Positions 52,501 through 61,123 of a DNA stretch of 64,000 bases are shown here, one piece after another; the stretch's first letter is position 1, and each line of letters begins with the position of its first letter. The stretch spans positions 837,161-901,160 of the forward strand of contig JACKDP010000003.1 in assembly GCA_020633435.1 (NCBI GenBank), written 5' to 3'. This stretch comes from Myxococcales bacterium. Its GTDB lineage: Bacteria > Myxococcota_A > Bradymonadia > UBA7976 > UBA1532. The position numbers and the translations under genes were made by a program. The notes beneath the pieces are model-generated. The model was not told the DNA's origin, did no database searches, and saw only the letters and a program-made list of their open reading frames with translations.

Positions 52501-54954
52501 CAGCTCTGCGAGCTGCTCGGAGAGCTGGCGCAGCTTGAGCACCATGTTGTCGGCGGCGAACCAGGCGTTGAGCTCGTCCTCGCCCTGGAAGCTGCGCGCC
52601 CGGCGCACGACGCCCTCGAGGATGCGGTCGGCGGCCTTGAGCAGGTTGCCCACGCGGCGCTGGCGCTCGTCGAGGAGCGTCTGCTTGCGGCTGCCGAAGG
52701 CCTCGTAGACCTCCTCGCGCTTCGCCGTGAGATCGGCGATGAACTCGTCGAACTCGCTGAACCGGGCCTCCAGCTCCTCCAGCCCCACCATCAGGCGCGA
52801 CAGCTCGGCGTCGCAGCGCTCGGGGGAGTCGCACAGCGCCAGGGCCGAGGCGACGGACTGGCCGAAGAGCTTGAACTGCGCCCCGAACTCGGCCCGGCCC
52901 TCCTGGCCGAGCAGCCCCTTGCGCCGCACCTCCAGGGTGGCGCGCACGCGGTTGAGCTGGCCGAAGACCTCGGAGATGTCCTCCAGGATGGCCGTGCGGG
53001 TGGTGGCGTCGTCGATCTGCAGGCCGGCGATGATCTCGGTCAGCAGGTCGAGGCCCTGGGAGAGCGCCTCCATGCGATCCCGCAAGGGGTTGATCTCCGA
53101 GACCTTTTCGGCCTTCTCCACGTCGGCCAGCAGCGTCGCGATGTCGGCCTTCAGCGGGCCGAGGGCGCTGTCGCGCTGCAGGAAGAGGACGCACTCCCGG
53201 GTCAGGCGGTCGAAGTGCTCGACGGCCTCCGCCTCCAGGGCGTCCAGGCGGCCCGCGTCGATGTAGCGCACGTCGCGCACGGTGATCAGGTGGCCGCGCT
53301 GGGTGCGCAGGGCGGTCAGGCCCCGCATGTACGCCTCGACGGTGTTCAGCTCGGCCTGGCGCAGCCCGCGGATGACCTCCGCCTGCTTCGCCTCCACCTC
53401 GGTCAGCGTCTGGGCCGCCCGGCGCTGGAGGGCCAGCACCTTCTCGAACTCGTCGACGATGAGCTCGGCGGTGCGCCGCAGCTCCGTGACCACCGCCGCG
53501 AAGCCCACCTCGTCGTGGCCCAGCCAGTAGTAGGCGTCGCCCAGGCGGCCCAGGGCCCCGATCAGGTCCTCGTAGATCTGGCGGGTGGGCTTCGAGTTGT
53601 CGATGAGGCGGCAGATGGAGAGGGCGTCGCTGATGCCCCGCACGAGATCGGCGTTGCCGACCTTGGCCAGGAAGCTGCCATCGGTGGGGGCGGAGGCGGC
53701 GAACTCCGCGGAGACAAAGGGTGTCTGCCAGACCTGCAGCGGGTGGACGCGGGTGGGCTCCCCCGTCACCGAGCGGAAGACCACCATCCGGCCATCCTGG
53801 AACAGGCTGTAGCCCTGGCAGTGGATGGGGGTCTGGACCTCCTTGCGGATGAGGTTGTAGGGCAGCAGGGCGTAGTGGCCGTCCACCGGGTCGTAGAAGA
53901 CGTAGAGCACGTCCTCGCCGTTGGGGGCCCGGACCATGGCCTTGAAGCGCAGCCGCTCGTTGACCTCGTCGAAGACCTTGTGGGAGCCGTCCTGCAGGAC
54001 GTAGCCCCCCGGGAAGATGATGCCGTGGTCCTCGGGGAGCTGGACGCAGGCGCGCCCGATGGCGTCGATGCGCACGACCCCCTGGGTGCGGGTGTTGAAG
54101 ACCAGGTAGCGGTGCTTCTCCTCCCGGTACGGCCGGATCTTCAGCAGGATGAGGGTGCCCAGGTCGGCGTAGCTGATGTCGCCGTCGTCGAGCGTCTGGT
54201 TCTGGTCGTCGACGGGCTCGCGGTAGATGCCCTGGCCGTCGCTGGTGTTGTTCTCGACCTTGACCGTCAGGTCGCCGCCGACGGTCTCCACGAACACCCG
54301 GTTGTTGATGTTGATGTGCGGGTGCTGGCCGTGGACCTGCATCTCGCGGGTCGTGGAGCGCCAGGTGAAGTCATGGGCCGGGGGGAACGTGTAGTCGCGC
54401 TCGCCGCGGTTGTCGACGTACTGGAGCGTGCCCCCCTTCTGGACGCGCCAGCGGAAGACCTTGATGTCGGACAGGGCCTGCCCCACCTGGAAGACGGCCA
54501 GCAGCAGCGAGTCCAGGCGGCGCAGCTGCAGCAGGCGGGCCTCCCGGTAGTACCGGAAGAGATCCGTGAAATCCTTCACGAATCCAGGATCTTGCAGGAA
54601 GCCGCCCGCGGCCTCGAAGCTCTCCTTCGGGAACTCGGCGATGTCGTCGGCGTGCTCGAACTGGTGCAGCGCGAAGACGTCCTCGACGCTGACATCCTGC
54701 TTGAGCCCGAAGGCCACCTCGTAGCCCAGGAGCAGGTGGCCGCCGACGCTGCGCAGATCCCGCGGGAGGCAGTTGTTCTCGGTGCGCACCCGGCTCTGCG
54801 CGATGACCGAGAGCTCCGTCCCGCCGAACACCTCCTTGCGCCGGGCGTTGAGGGCCTCCGCCTTCTGGCGCAGGGCCTGCCCCTGGGTCACCAGGCGGCC
54901 GCGGATGATCTCGTAGTTGCCGGCGTCCAGGGCCGGCGGGGCGGCGTCGGTCAT
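49510..54954 (-). CDS. Giant coiled-coil AAA ATPase of the 'DNA repair ATPase' type
   Basis: 1814 residues. Residues 1 to ~500 form a large beta-rich domain (YEIIRGRLVTQGQALRQKAE at the start, later LFQDGRMVVFRSVTGEPTRVH). Residues ~500-850 are mostly coiled coil. A helical linker leads to one AAA domain: Walker A VSPPGYGKTTLMEYVANRL (~residue 1284), Walker B VMLYLDDIQHTHPELLQ (~1347), and sensor VVMAGNPYTE. The C-terminal 250 residues are helical with an Ala/Gly/Pro-rich stretch. Databases often label such proteins 'DNA repair ATPase', but I see no DNA-binding motif. It is encoded 4 bases after a flotillin gene, suggesting action at flotillin-rich membrane. Confidence 0.82.
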   Translation of the reverse strand: MTDAAPPALDAGNYEIIRGRLVTQGQALRQKAEALNARRKEVFGGTELSVIAQSRVRTENNCLPRDLRSVGGHLLLGYEVAFGLKQDVSVEDVFALHQFEHADDIAEFPKESFEAAGGFLQDPGFVKDFTDLFRYYREARLLQLRRLDSLLLAVFQVGQALSDIKVFRWRVQKGGTLQYVDNRGERDYTFPPAHDFTWRSTTREMQVHGQHPHININNRVFVETVGGDLTVKVENNTSDGQGIYREPVDDQNQTLDDGDISYADLGTLILLKIRPYREEKHRYLVFNTRTQGVVRIDAIGRACVQLPEDHGIIFPGGYVLQDGSHKVFDEVNERLRFKAMVRAPNGEDVLYVFYDPVDGHYALLPYNLIRKEVQTPIHCQGYSLFQDGRMVVFRSVTGEPTRVHPLQVWQTPFVSAEFAASAPTDGSFLAKVGNADLVRGISDALSICRLIDNSKPTRQIYEDLIGALGRLGDAYYWLGHDEVGFAAVVTELRRTAELIVDEFEKVLALQRRAAQTLTEVEAKQAEVIRGLRQAELNTVEAYMRGLTALRTQRGHLITVRDVRYIDAGRLDALEAEAVEHFDRLTRECVLFLQRDSALGPLKADIATLLADVEKAEKVSEINPLRDRMEALSQGLDLLTEIIAGLQIDDATTRTAILEDISEVFGQLNRVRATLEVRRKGLLGQEGRAEFGAQFKLFGQSVASALALCDSPERCDAELSRLMVGLEELEARFSEFDEFIADLTAKREEVYEAFGSRKQTLLDERQRRVGNLLKAADRILEGVVRRARSFQGEDELNAWFAADNMVLKLRQLSEQLAELGDGVKADELVSRLKSARQDALRGLRDKLDLFEGGGSLIKLGSHQFTVNTQPLELTLVPRDEGMALHLTGTDFFEPVTDEAFQATKPWWSQTIISESPAVYRGEYLATTLLEAAERGQDGLSIKGLQDAQLSPGGLLALVRERAQQRYEEGYERGLHDHDATLILEKLLAMRTTAGLLRFGAWPRAVAALAWGAGLGGDARTAWQRRARNLCRLRDRFGPGDAFRQLGDAFAAAVTAWLTDRHLPELLPHALLAGRYLVEELGAQDPPRFTTSRDAEDLRAALHRHLEETDARREFDEDLRALKADPVARVDLARAWIGALAGPEAEAGTVFEAAVLAAGDAVAREVSSAVVRTEVKGLLGQHPRIREQVLPLQLDELLGRLAHYREVWLPGYQRYRQARHALLDDARIRLRLNEFQPRIMSSFVRNRLISEVYLPIIGDNLAKQMGAAGEKKRTDLMGLLLLVSPPGYGKTTLMEYVANRLGLVFVKVNGPALGHSVTSLDPAEAPNATARQEVEKINLAFEMGNNVMLYLDDIQHTHPELLQKFISLCDGQRRVEGVWRGRTRTYDLRGRKFCVVMAGNPYTETGAKFQIPDMLANRADTYNLGDILEGRDEAFSLSYLENALTSNAVLAPLAGRDQGDVYRLIRMARGEEVPQSELKHDYSAVEVAEITAVFQRMLTIQRVVLRVNLQYIESAAQEDAFRSEPPFKLQGSYRNMNKMAEKVASAMNAAELEALIDDHYTGEAQTLTTGAEANLLKLAELRARMSEAQAARWAEIKRGFKRVQISGGKDDDPAVRVATTLSGIAEGLDALRTAVAAGSNDGITSEIKALREAVAERGVDARAFTPIAAALGAIRDELEGGGAAALANALGTIALKLDGLRSAVAKAGGGGQALPPVAAARPLGAPPPAAASGDVTEALTAVAQALQAVGRPQVEVRMPPPAGIEELLGQQVAIVERTLVPLVKASAENLRDAQAIGRHVEELIALLREVDAGLRK

Positions 54955-54958
54955 CGGT

Positions 54959-57154
54959 TCAGCCCAGCCGCGTCACGTCGAGGCCGAGCTTCTTCGCCTC
55001 GGCGGCCAGCGCGGCGAGGCGGCTCTTCGTCTCGTCGTCGGCGGTGGTGGCCAGCTTCGCCAGCAGCCCCGCGATGCTCAGGTCGCGCACGGCCCCGGCG
55101 GACAGGCCGCCCAGGACGCTCTGCAGGTCGTCGGCCAGGACGCGCTCGCCCGTGGCGTAGCCGCCCAGGGCGCCCTTCGCGAGGGCGCTGTTGTCGACGA
55201 AGGCGTCCAGCGACTGGCCCTGGCCCACGGCCTTCACGAAGCGGTCGAAGAACTGGCCGTCGCCGCCCACGATGTTGATCTTGGCCGACTCCATGGCCGT
55301 GCCGAGGACCTTGGCCTGGGCCTCGGCCATCTGCACGCGGGCCTCCAGGGTGGCGATGGCCACCTCGCGCTCCTTCTCGATCTTGAAGCGGAACTCCTCG
55401 TGGGCCCGGCTCTTGTCGTCGAGCGCCTTCATGGCGGAGGCCTTCTCGGCCAGGCCGGCGGCCTCGGCCGTCAGCTTCTTCTCGATGGCCACGGCCTCGG
55501 CCTGGCCACGCTTCTCGATGGCGGCGGCCTCGGCCTCCTGCACCCGCACGTGGGCCAGGCCCTTCTCCTGCTCGCCGGCCGCGCGGGCCAGCTCGGTGCC
55601 CTTGATCACGTCCGCCTGGGCGTCGCCTTCCTTGCGGATGGCCTCGGCCTCGGCCTCGCGCACCTTCACCCGGGCGAAGCCCTGCTTCTCGGCGCCGATG
55701 GCCTCCGACTGCATCTTCTCCAGGGTCACCCGGGCCTCGGCCAGGCCGCGCTTCTCGATGGCGGCGGCCTCGGCCTCCTGCACGCGCACGGTGGCCAGGC
55801 CGGTGGCGGCCGACTCGGCCTGCACACCCTCGGCCAGCCGGATCTTGGCCCGGGCCTCCTTGTCGGCCGCCTCCAGGGCCGCCTCGGCCTCGGTCAGCCG
55901 CTTGCGGGCCGCGTGCTTGGCGACCTCCTCCTCGGCCTCGGCCGCCTTGATGCCCTTCACCAGGTTCTGCTGGGCCTCGCCCTCGGCCCCGATGATGGCC
56001 ACCTTCTTGTTCCGCTCGGCCTCGGCGTGGGCGCGCAGGTCCTTGATGCGCTCCTCCTCCTCGGCCACCGTCTTCTCGACGGCGACGCGGCCGCGCACCA
56101 CGTCGGCGATCTCCTTGCGCTCGACCTCGAGGGCCTTCTCCTTCTCGATGCGGCGCAGCTCCACGTCCCGCTCGCGGCCGATGTCCTCGATCTCACGGGC
56201 CTTCTGCACGCGGACCTGCTCGACGGCCACCTCGCGCTCGCGGGCCTTCTCGGCCACCTCGACGGCGCGGGACTTGTTCTGATCGCCGATCTGCACCTCC
56301 TCCTGGGCCTTCTGCAGCGTCAGGGCGGTGCGCTTCTCCTCCTCGTGCTTCACCCGGAGCGCCTCGTTGCGCTCGCGCTCCTGGGCGATGGCGATCTCCT
56401 TCTCCTTCTTGGCCCGGGCCTCGGCCTCCGACTGCTCGAAGCGGAACACCGCCTCGTTGGCCGAGAGGTTCTGCCGGCCGATCTCCATGCGCTCCTTCTG
56501 CTTGAGCTCGTTGGTCTGGATGTTCTGGCCGGTGGTCAGCTCGGTGATCTTCCGGATGCCCTGGGCGTCGAGGATGTTCTTGGGATCGAGCTTCTCCATG
56601 GGGGTCTGCTCGAGGAAGTCGATGGCGGCGTCCTCCAGCACGTAGCCGTTCAGATCCTCGCCGATGACCTCGATGATCTGGTCCTTGAAGTCATCGCGCT
56701 GGGTGTAGAGCTGCTCGAACTCGAGCCGCTTGCCCACGGTCTTGAGCGCCTCGGCGAACTTGGCCGAGAACAGCTCCTCCAGGGTGCGCTGGTCGCTGGC
56801 GCGGGCGCAGCCGATGGACTGGGCCACCTTCAGCACGTCCTCGGTGGTCTTGTTGACCCGCACGAAGAACGTGACCTTGATGTCCGCGCGGATGTTGTCC
56901 TTGCAGATCAGGCCCTCGTGGCCCGAGCGCTCCAGCTCGATGGTCTTCACCGAGATGTCCATCACCTCGGCGCGGTGGATGATGGGATAGACCACCCCGC
57001 CGGTGAAGGTGACCTCGGGCTCCGTCTTCATCTTGTTGATGATGAGCGCTCTGCCCTGATCCACCTTCCGGTAGAACTTCGCGATGATGATCATCAGGCC
57101 GACGAGGACGATGAGGACGACGGCGACGCCGCCCAGCAGAATCTGAATGCTCAT
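54959..57154 (-). CDS. Flotillin/band 7 family protein (YqiK-like)
   Basis: 731 residues from the ATG at 57154 with GAGGAACC upstream. An N-terminal transmembrane helix (IQILLGGVAVVLIVLVGLMI) is followed by an SPFH/band 7 domain (residues ~30-210: GRALIINKMKTEPEVTFTGG, NIRADIKVTFFVRVNKTTED). A very long Ala/Glu/Lys/Arg coiled coil follows (~240-620). It includes near-identical copies of VRVQEAEAAAIEKRG, a sign of internal duplication. The last ~100 residues are a separate helical tail. Flotillins form membrane microdomain scaffolds. The gene lies between a YqiJ-like gene and the giant AAA ATPase, extending the yqiJ-yqiK pair known in enterobacteria. Confidence 0.93.
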   Translation of the reverse strand: MSIQILLGGVAVVLIVLVGLMIIIAKFYRKVDQGRALIINKMKTEPEVTFTGGVVYPIIHRAEVMDISVKTIELERSGHEGLICKDNIRADIKVTFFVRVNKTTEDVLKVAQSIGCARASDQRTLEELFSAKFAEALKTVGKRLEFEQLYTQRDDFKDQIIEVIGEDLNGYVLEDAAIDFLEQTPMEKLDPKNILDAQGIRKITELTTGQNIQTNELKQKERMEIGRQNLSANEAVFRFEQSEAEARAKKEKEIAIAQERERNEALRVKHEEEKRTALTLQKAQEEVQIGDQNKSRAVEVAEKAREREVAVEQVRVQKAREIEDIGRERDVELRRIEKEKALEVERKEIADVVRGRVAVEKTVAEEEERIKDLRAHAEAERNKKVAIIGAEGEAQQNLVKGIKAAEAEEEVAKHAARKRLTEAEAALEAADKEARAKIRLAEGVQAESAATGLATVRVQEAEAAAIEKRGLAEARVTLEKMQSEAIGAEKQGFARVKVREAEAEAIRKEGDAQADVIKGTELARAAGEQEKGLAHVRVQEAEAAAIEKRGQAEAVAIEKKLTAEAAGLAEKASAMKALDDKSRAHEEFRFKIEKEREVAIATLEARVQMAEAQAKVLGTAMESAKINIVGGDGQFFDRFVKAVGQGQSLDAFVDNSALAKGALGGYATGERVLADDLQSVLGGLSAGAVRDLSIAGLLAKLATTADDETKSRLAALAAEAKKLGLDVTRLG

Positions 57155-57242
57155 GATCGCAGGTTCCTCCTCGCGGCCTTGGCCGCCCGGGTGCAGGGGG
57201 ACGCCAGCGGCGTCCGGAGCAGATGCGGATCGGGGGCCCCCA

Positions 57243-57989
57243 TCAGCGGTCACCGCCGAGGGGCTCGATGATGTAGGTCTCGCGCTCGGGGTCGAAGTCG
57301 ACGATGAGCGCCTCGTCGCCCTTGGTCAGGCCGTTGGGCCGCCGGCAGCGCACCTGGACGAGCAGGTGATCCCGATCGACGACGACGTTGGCCTGGCCGA
57401 AGGTGGCCGTCACCCGGCCCGTGGCGAGGGTGCAGGTGTTGCCCAGCAGCGCCGAGCGGCGGCGGGCGTGGGCCGGCTCGAAGATGGGGGCCAGCGGCCG
57501 GACGGCGGCGGCCGTGATGGGCAGGGCCAGCAGCAGGGCCCCGACGCCGACGGCGGCGCCGACGAAGAACCCGCCCAGGCCCAGGCCGCCCAGGGCCTGC
57601 ATGCTGAAGAAGCTGATCATCCAGCCGAACAGGAAGATGAGCGAGAGGACGACCGTGACGGGGGCCGACCGCAGCCTCAGCGCGGCGAAGAGGCCGGCGA
57701 GCACGCTGGCCGAGCCCTCGGCGGCGGCCTTGCCCGCGGCCTCGGCGGCCCCGTCGGCCGCGCCCTCGGCGGCGCCCTCGGCCACGCCCTCGGCGACACC
57801 CTCGGCCACGCCCTCGGCCACGCCCTCGGCGCCGGCGTCGAGGACGCCGTCCGCGGCCCCGTCTCCGAAGTTCAGGAAGTCGATGTCGAACGCGCCGATG
57901 ATGACGAACAGCCAGTAGAGGAGCGCGATGATGAGGAACAGGGTGAAGAAGCCGGTCGGGAGGGCGAGGGCAGCGTTGATGAAGTCCAT
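57243..57989 (-). CDS. YqiJ-like inner-membrane protein with OB-fold tail
   Basis: 248 residues from the ATG at 57989 (CAGGAG upstream). The N-terminal helix (FFTLFLIIALLYWLFVIIGAF, split around DIDFLNF) resembles YqiJ. An unusual Ala/Glu/Gly/Val repeat (EGVAEGVAEG) covers residues ~50-80. Two or three more membrane helices follow (VTVVLSLIFLFGWMISFF, GFFVGAAVGVGALLLALP). The C-terminal ~80 residues are beta-rich and OB-fold-like: LLGNTCTLATGRVTATFGQA, then GDEALIVDFDPERETYIIEP. It is first in the operon with the flotillin and AAA ATPase, 88 bases upstream of the flotillin start. Confidence 0.8.
   Translation of the reverse strand: MDFINAALALPTGFFTLFLIIALLYWLFVIIGAFDIDFLNFGDGAADGVLDAGAEGVAEGVAEGVAEGVAEGAAEGAADGAAEAAGKAAAEGSASVLAGLFAALRLRSAPVTVVLSLIFLFGWMISFFSMQALGGLGLGGFFVGAAVGVGALLLALPITAAAVRPLAPIFEPAHARRRSALLGNTCTLATGRVTATFGQANVVVDRDHLLVQVRCRRPNGLTKGDEALIVDFDPERETYIIEPLGGDR
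57755..57832. repeat. Coding 12-base tandem repeat in the YqiJ-like gene
   Basis: About six copies of a 12-base unit with consensus CTCGGCCACGCC and small variations on the plus strand. On the coding strand they encode Ala-Glu-Gly-Val/Ala tetrads. The copies nearest the middle are almost identical, so copy number may vary between strains. Confidence 0.85.
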
Positions 57990-58029
57990 GGGCACTCCTG
58001 TCGACCGGGGCGACCGCGACAAGTAATCA

Positions 58030-58041
58030 CCCCGATCGGGG
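58030..58041. promoter_or_regulatory. Perfect 12-base palindrome in a divergent promoter region
   Basis: CCCCGATCGGGG is a perfect palindrome between the divergently transcribed YqiJ-like and Ser/Thr kinase genes (57990-58210). A TTGACT at 58057-58062 nearby could be a -35 element for the kinase side. It might be an operator, but GC-rich genomes contain such palindromes by chance. Confidence 0.3.
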
Positions 58042-58210
58042 CCGCAACACCAGGGGTTGACTTTTTCTCCGAAATATGCATTGGGGGCCCCTGCGCTCGC
58101 ACGGGCGCCCTGCAAGGGAAATCGGCCGCCATGATCCGATTGTCTCCCGGGGCCCCGGTCGGGCGGCGCCGCGATTGAGTGGCCCCCGGGGGGCTGCGAT
58201 ACTGCCCGCG

Positions 58211-61123
58211 ATGGATCCTGACGCCACCTTCGACCCGGCCCCCGCCGTCCCCGACGACGGGGTGCCCGCCCGCATCGGCCCCTACCGGGTCGATGGCCTG
58301 CTCGGCCGTGGCGGGATGGGCGAGGTGTACCGGGGCTTCGACGAGGCGCTGCAGCGGCCGGTGGCCATCAAGCGGGTGGCCGGCCGGCTGCGCGGCCAGG
58401 CCGAGGCCCGGGCGCGGTTCTGGCGCGAGGCGCGGGCGCTGGCCACCCTCGATCACCCGGGCGTCGTCCGGGTGCACCGCATCGACGAGTCGGACGGCGG
58501 CGACCTGTACCTGGCCATGGAGCTGGTGGAGGGGCCGCCGCTGGCCGAGCTCATCGGCCGCCCCTGGCCCTCGCCCTTCGCGGCGGCCGTGGGGCGCCAG
58601 GCAGCGGCGGCGCTGGGCGCCGTGCACCGCGCGGGCATGACCCACCGCGACGTGAAGCCGGCGAACCTGCTGGTGCAGGCGGACGGGGTGGTGCGGGTGG
58701 TCGACTTCGGCCTCGCCCGCCGCGCCGAGCTGCTGGAGGAGCGCGTCACGGCCACCGGCGCCCGGGTGGGGACGCCCGCGTACATGGCCCCCGAGCAGGT
58801 GGACGGGGAGGCGGTGGGGCCGGCCGCCGATGTCTTCTCCCTGGGGGTGGTGCTGTACCGGCTGGTGGCGGGCACCCACCCGTTCGCCCGGGACTCGGAC
58901 GGCGCGACGGCGCTGGCCCTGGCGGCGGCGACGTGCCGGCCCCTCGACGCGGTCGCGCCGGACGCGGATCCGGCCCTCGTGGCGGTGGTGGCCCGCTGCC
59001 TCGCGCGGGATCCGGCCGCGCGCTTCCCCGACGGCGAGGCCCTCGCCCGGGCGCTCGACGCGGTGCCGGCCGTGGACGCCCCCGCCCTCGCGGCCTTCGT
59101 GGCCGACCAGGACCGGGCGGCGGCGGTGCTGGCGTCGTCGGCGCCGGCGGTGGCCTCCATCTCGGTGGGCCCCGTGCGCCGGCGGCCGGTGGGGCGCCTC
59201 GTCCTGACCGCCCTCGTCCTGCTGGGGGCGGCGGCCTGGGGCTGGTTCGGCCAGGATCGCCCCGCGCCCCTGCCGGCCGCCGCCGTGGATCCGCCCGCGC
59301 CGCCCATCCGCCGCCTGCCGCCCCGCCCCGCGGTGGCCGTGGCGGGCTTCCTCGCCCCCGATGACGACCCCGACGACCCGCGCGCGGCCGTCCTCGCCGA
59401 CGCCCTGCGCACCCTGCTGGCCCAGGTGCCCGACGCCCTCGTCTCGGTGCCGCTGGCGGTGCTGGAGGGGACGCTCCCGCCGGATCAGGCCGTGGGGCCG
59501 GGCCTCGCGCCGGCGGCCCTCGTCCGCCGCGGCCCGGGCCGGGTGGATCTGCTGGTGCGCGGGAGCCTGCGCGAGGCGGACGCGGGGCTCGCCCTCGAGG
59601 TGGAGCTGGTCGACGTCCAGGCCGACGAGGTGGTGCGCAGCTTCAGCGTCCGCGCCCCGGCCGATCCCATCGACGCGGCGGCCGTCCTGGCCCGGGGGCT
59701 CCTGGGCGTCCTGCAGGTCGATCCGCCCGCCTTCGTGGCGCCGGCGCGCTCCGCGAGCGCGTACGGGGCGCTGCTGGCGAGCCGCGAGGCCCTGCGGCGC
59801 GGCGACTTCGAGTCGGCCGAGCAGAGCCTGAGCTGGGCGCTGCAGCTCGATCCGGGCTTCGTGCAGGCCCGCCTGGATCGCTTCGCGCTGCTGCGATCTC
59901 GCCGCCAGTCCGCGGAGATCGAGGCCGAGGCGACGACGCTCCTGGCTCGCGACGACGTGGCCCCGCGGGAGCGCGCGCTGGGCGAGGCGTGGCTGGCCCT
60001 GGCCCGGGGCGACGGCGAGGCGGCCCTGCGCGCGCTCAACGGCGTGCTGGCCCGGTGGCCCGCCGAGGTCGGAGCCGCGGAGCTGCTGCTGGTGCTGCGG
60101 GCGTACGATCCGGCCCTGCGGGATCTGGGGGCGCTCGAGGCCGTGGCCCGGCAGGTGCTGACCCTGGCCCCCCGCCACGAGGAGGCGGCGTCGCGGCTGG
60201 TGCGGGCGCTGGCCTTCCGGGGGCGCGTCGCGGAGGCCGAGCAGGTGCTCGCCAGCCTGCACATCGCCCCCGACGACCCCGGCTTCGCGGAGGTCTTCGG
60301 CGAGCTGGATCTGTACGCGGGCCGCTTCGACGCGGCGGCCGAGCGCTTCGCCGCGGCCCTGGCCCGCTCCGCCGACAACCTGTACGCCGAGCACATGGGC
60401 TTCGCCGCGGACATCCTGCGGGGGCGCTGCGAGGAGGCGGCCGTCGGGGCCCTGCGCCGCATCCAGCGCATCGAGGCCCTGGGGCGCGACGGCAACCTGG
60501 ACTGGACCCGGAGCCTGGCCACCCAGGCCCTCATCTGCCGGTCGCAGTGGGCGGCGGCGCGGGCGGTGATGGACGCCTGGACGAGCCCGAGCGGGCGCGA
60601 GCAGGTGCGCGCGCTGCGGCCGCGGGTCGACCTGGTGGCGGGCGAGGCGCCGGCGGCGGTGGCGGCCGCGGTCGAGGCGGCGCTGGCGGACGAGGCGGCG
60701 GCGCCGGCCTGGCCGGAGCTGCTGCGGACGCTGGCCCGCGTGGGCACCGACGGGGCCGTCCTGCGGCGCTGGGGCGCCGAGGCCGAGGCGCGCGCGGTGG
60801 ACGCGGACACGCTGCCGACGGCCCGGGCGGCCTGGCTGATGGCGAGCAAGCTGTTGATCGCCAAGGCGAATCTGCTCAAGGGCGGCGACGCGGCGGCGGG
60901 CCTCGCGGCCCTGCGGGCCGAGCGGCGGGACCTGTCGGCCGTCCGCGACGAGGCCGATCTGCAGCGCGTCGTGGAGGCGCGGGTCATCCTCGCGGAGGCC
61001 CTGGAGGGGCAGGGCCTGGCCGAGGAGGCGCAGGCCGAGTGGGCGTGGATCGCCGCGCTTGGCTACCCTCGGCTGTATGCGACCGACCTGTGGCTGGCCG
61101 CGCGGCGCCGGGTGAGCGAGTGA
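58211..61123 (+). CDS. Eukaryotic-like Ser/Thr protein kinase with TPR-type C-terminus
   Basis: 970 residues from the ATG at 58211. The kinase domain (residues ~18-285) is complete: Gly loop GRGGMGEVYRGF, Lys in VAIKRV, HRDVKPANLL, DFGLA, YMAPEQ, and DVFSLGVVLYRLVAGTHPF. A single transmembrane helix (~residues 327-348, VGRLVLTALVLLGAAAWGWF) follows. The periplasmic part has a FlgO-like or adenylate-cyclase-linked segment (VAVAGFLAPDDDP) and then TPR-like helical repeats to the end. This layout is common in Myxococcota. Its stop overlaps the next start (GTGA), so the FHA-AAA+ protein is probably its partner or substrate. Confidence 0.92.
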   Translation: MDPDATFDPAPAVPDDGVPARIGPYRVDGLLGRGGMGEVYRGFDEALQRPVAIKRVAGRLRGQAEARARFWREARALATLDHPGVVRVHRIDESDGGDLYLAMELVEGPPLAELIGRPWPSPFAAAVGRQAAAALGAVHRAGMTHRDVKPANLLVQADGVVRVVDFGLARRAELLEERVTATGARVGTPAYMAPEQVDGEAVGPAADVFSLGVVLYRLVAGTHPFARDSDGATALALAAATCRPLDAVAPDADPALVAVVARCLARDPAARFPDGEALARALDAVPAVDAPALAAFVADQDRAAAVLASSAPAVASISVGPVRRRPVGRLVLTALVLLGAAAWGWFGQDRPAPLPAAAVDPPAPPIRRLPPRPAVAVAGFLAPDDDPDDPRAAVLADALRTLLAQVPDALVSVPLAVLEGTLPPDQAVGPGLAPAALVRRGPGRVDLLVRGSLREADAGLALEVELVDVQADEVVRSFSVRAPADPIDAAAVLARGLLGVLQVDPPAFVAPARSASAYGALLASREALRRGDFESAEQSLSWALQLDPGFVQARLDRFALLRSRRQSAEIEAEATTLLARDDVAPRERALGEAWLALARGDGEAALRALNGVLARWPAEVGAAELLLVLRAYDPALRDLGALEAVARQVLTLAPRHEEAASRLVRALAFRGRVAEAEQVLASLHIAPDDPGFAEVFGELDLYAGRFDAAAERFAAALARSADNLYAEHMGFAADILRGRCEEAAVGALRRIQRIEALGRDGNLDWTRSLATQALICRSQWAAARAVMDAWTSPSGREQVRALRPRVDLVAGEAPAAVAAAVEAALADEAAAPAWPELLRTLARVGTDGAVLRRWGAEAEARAVDADTLPTARAAWLMASKLLIAKANLLKGGDAAAGLAALRAERRDLSAVRDEADLQRVVEARVILAEALEGQGLAEEAQAEWAWIAALGYPRLYATDLWLAARRRVSE

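Noticed and set aside
49564..55278. Very long open frame on the plus strand opposite the AAA ATPase
   Set aside because: It mirrors the minus-strand coding frame, is made of repetitive His/Gln/Arg-rich sequence with no motif, and crosses two real genes. Long antisense frames are expected at this GC content.
58076..58210. Upstream start for the Ser/Thr kinase
   Set aside because: The extra residues are Arg/Gly-rich and unlike kinases; the ATG at 58211 gives a normal N-terminus.
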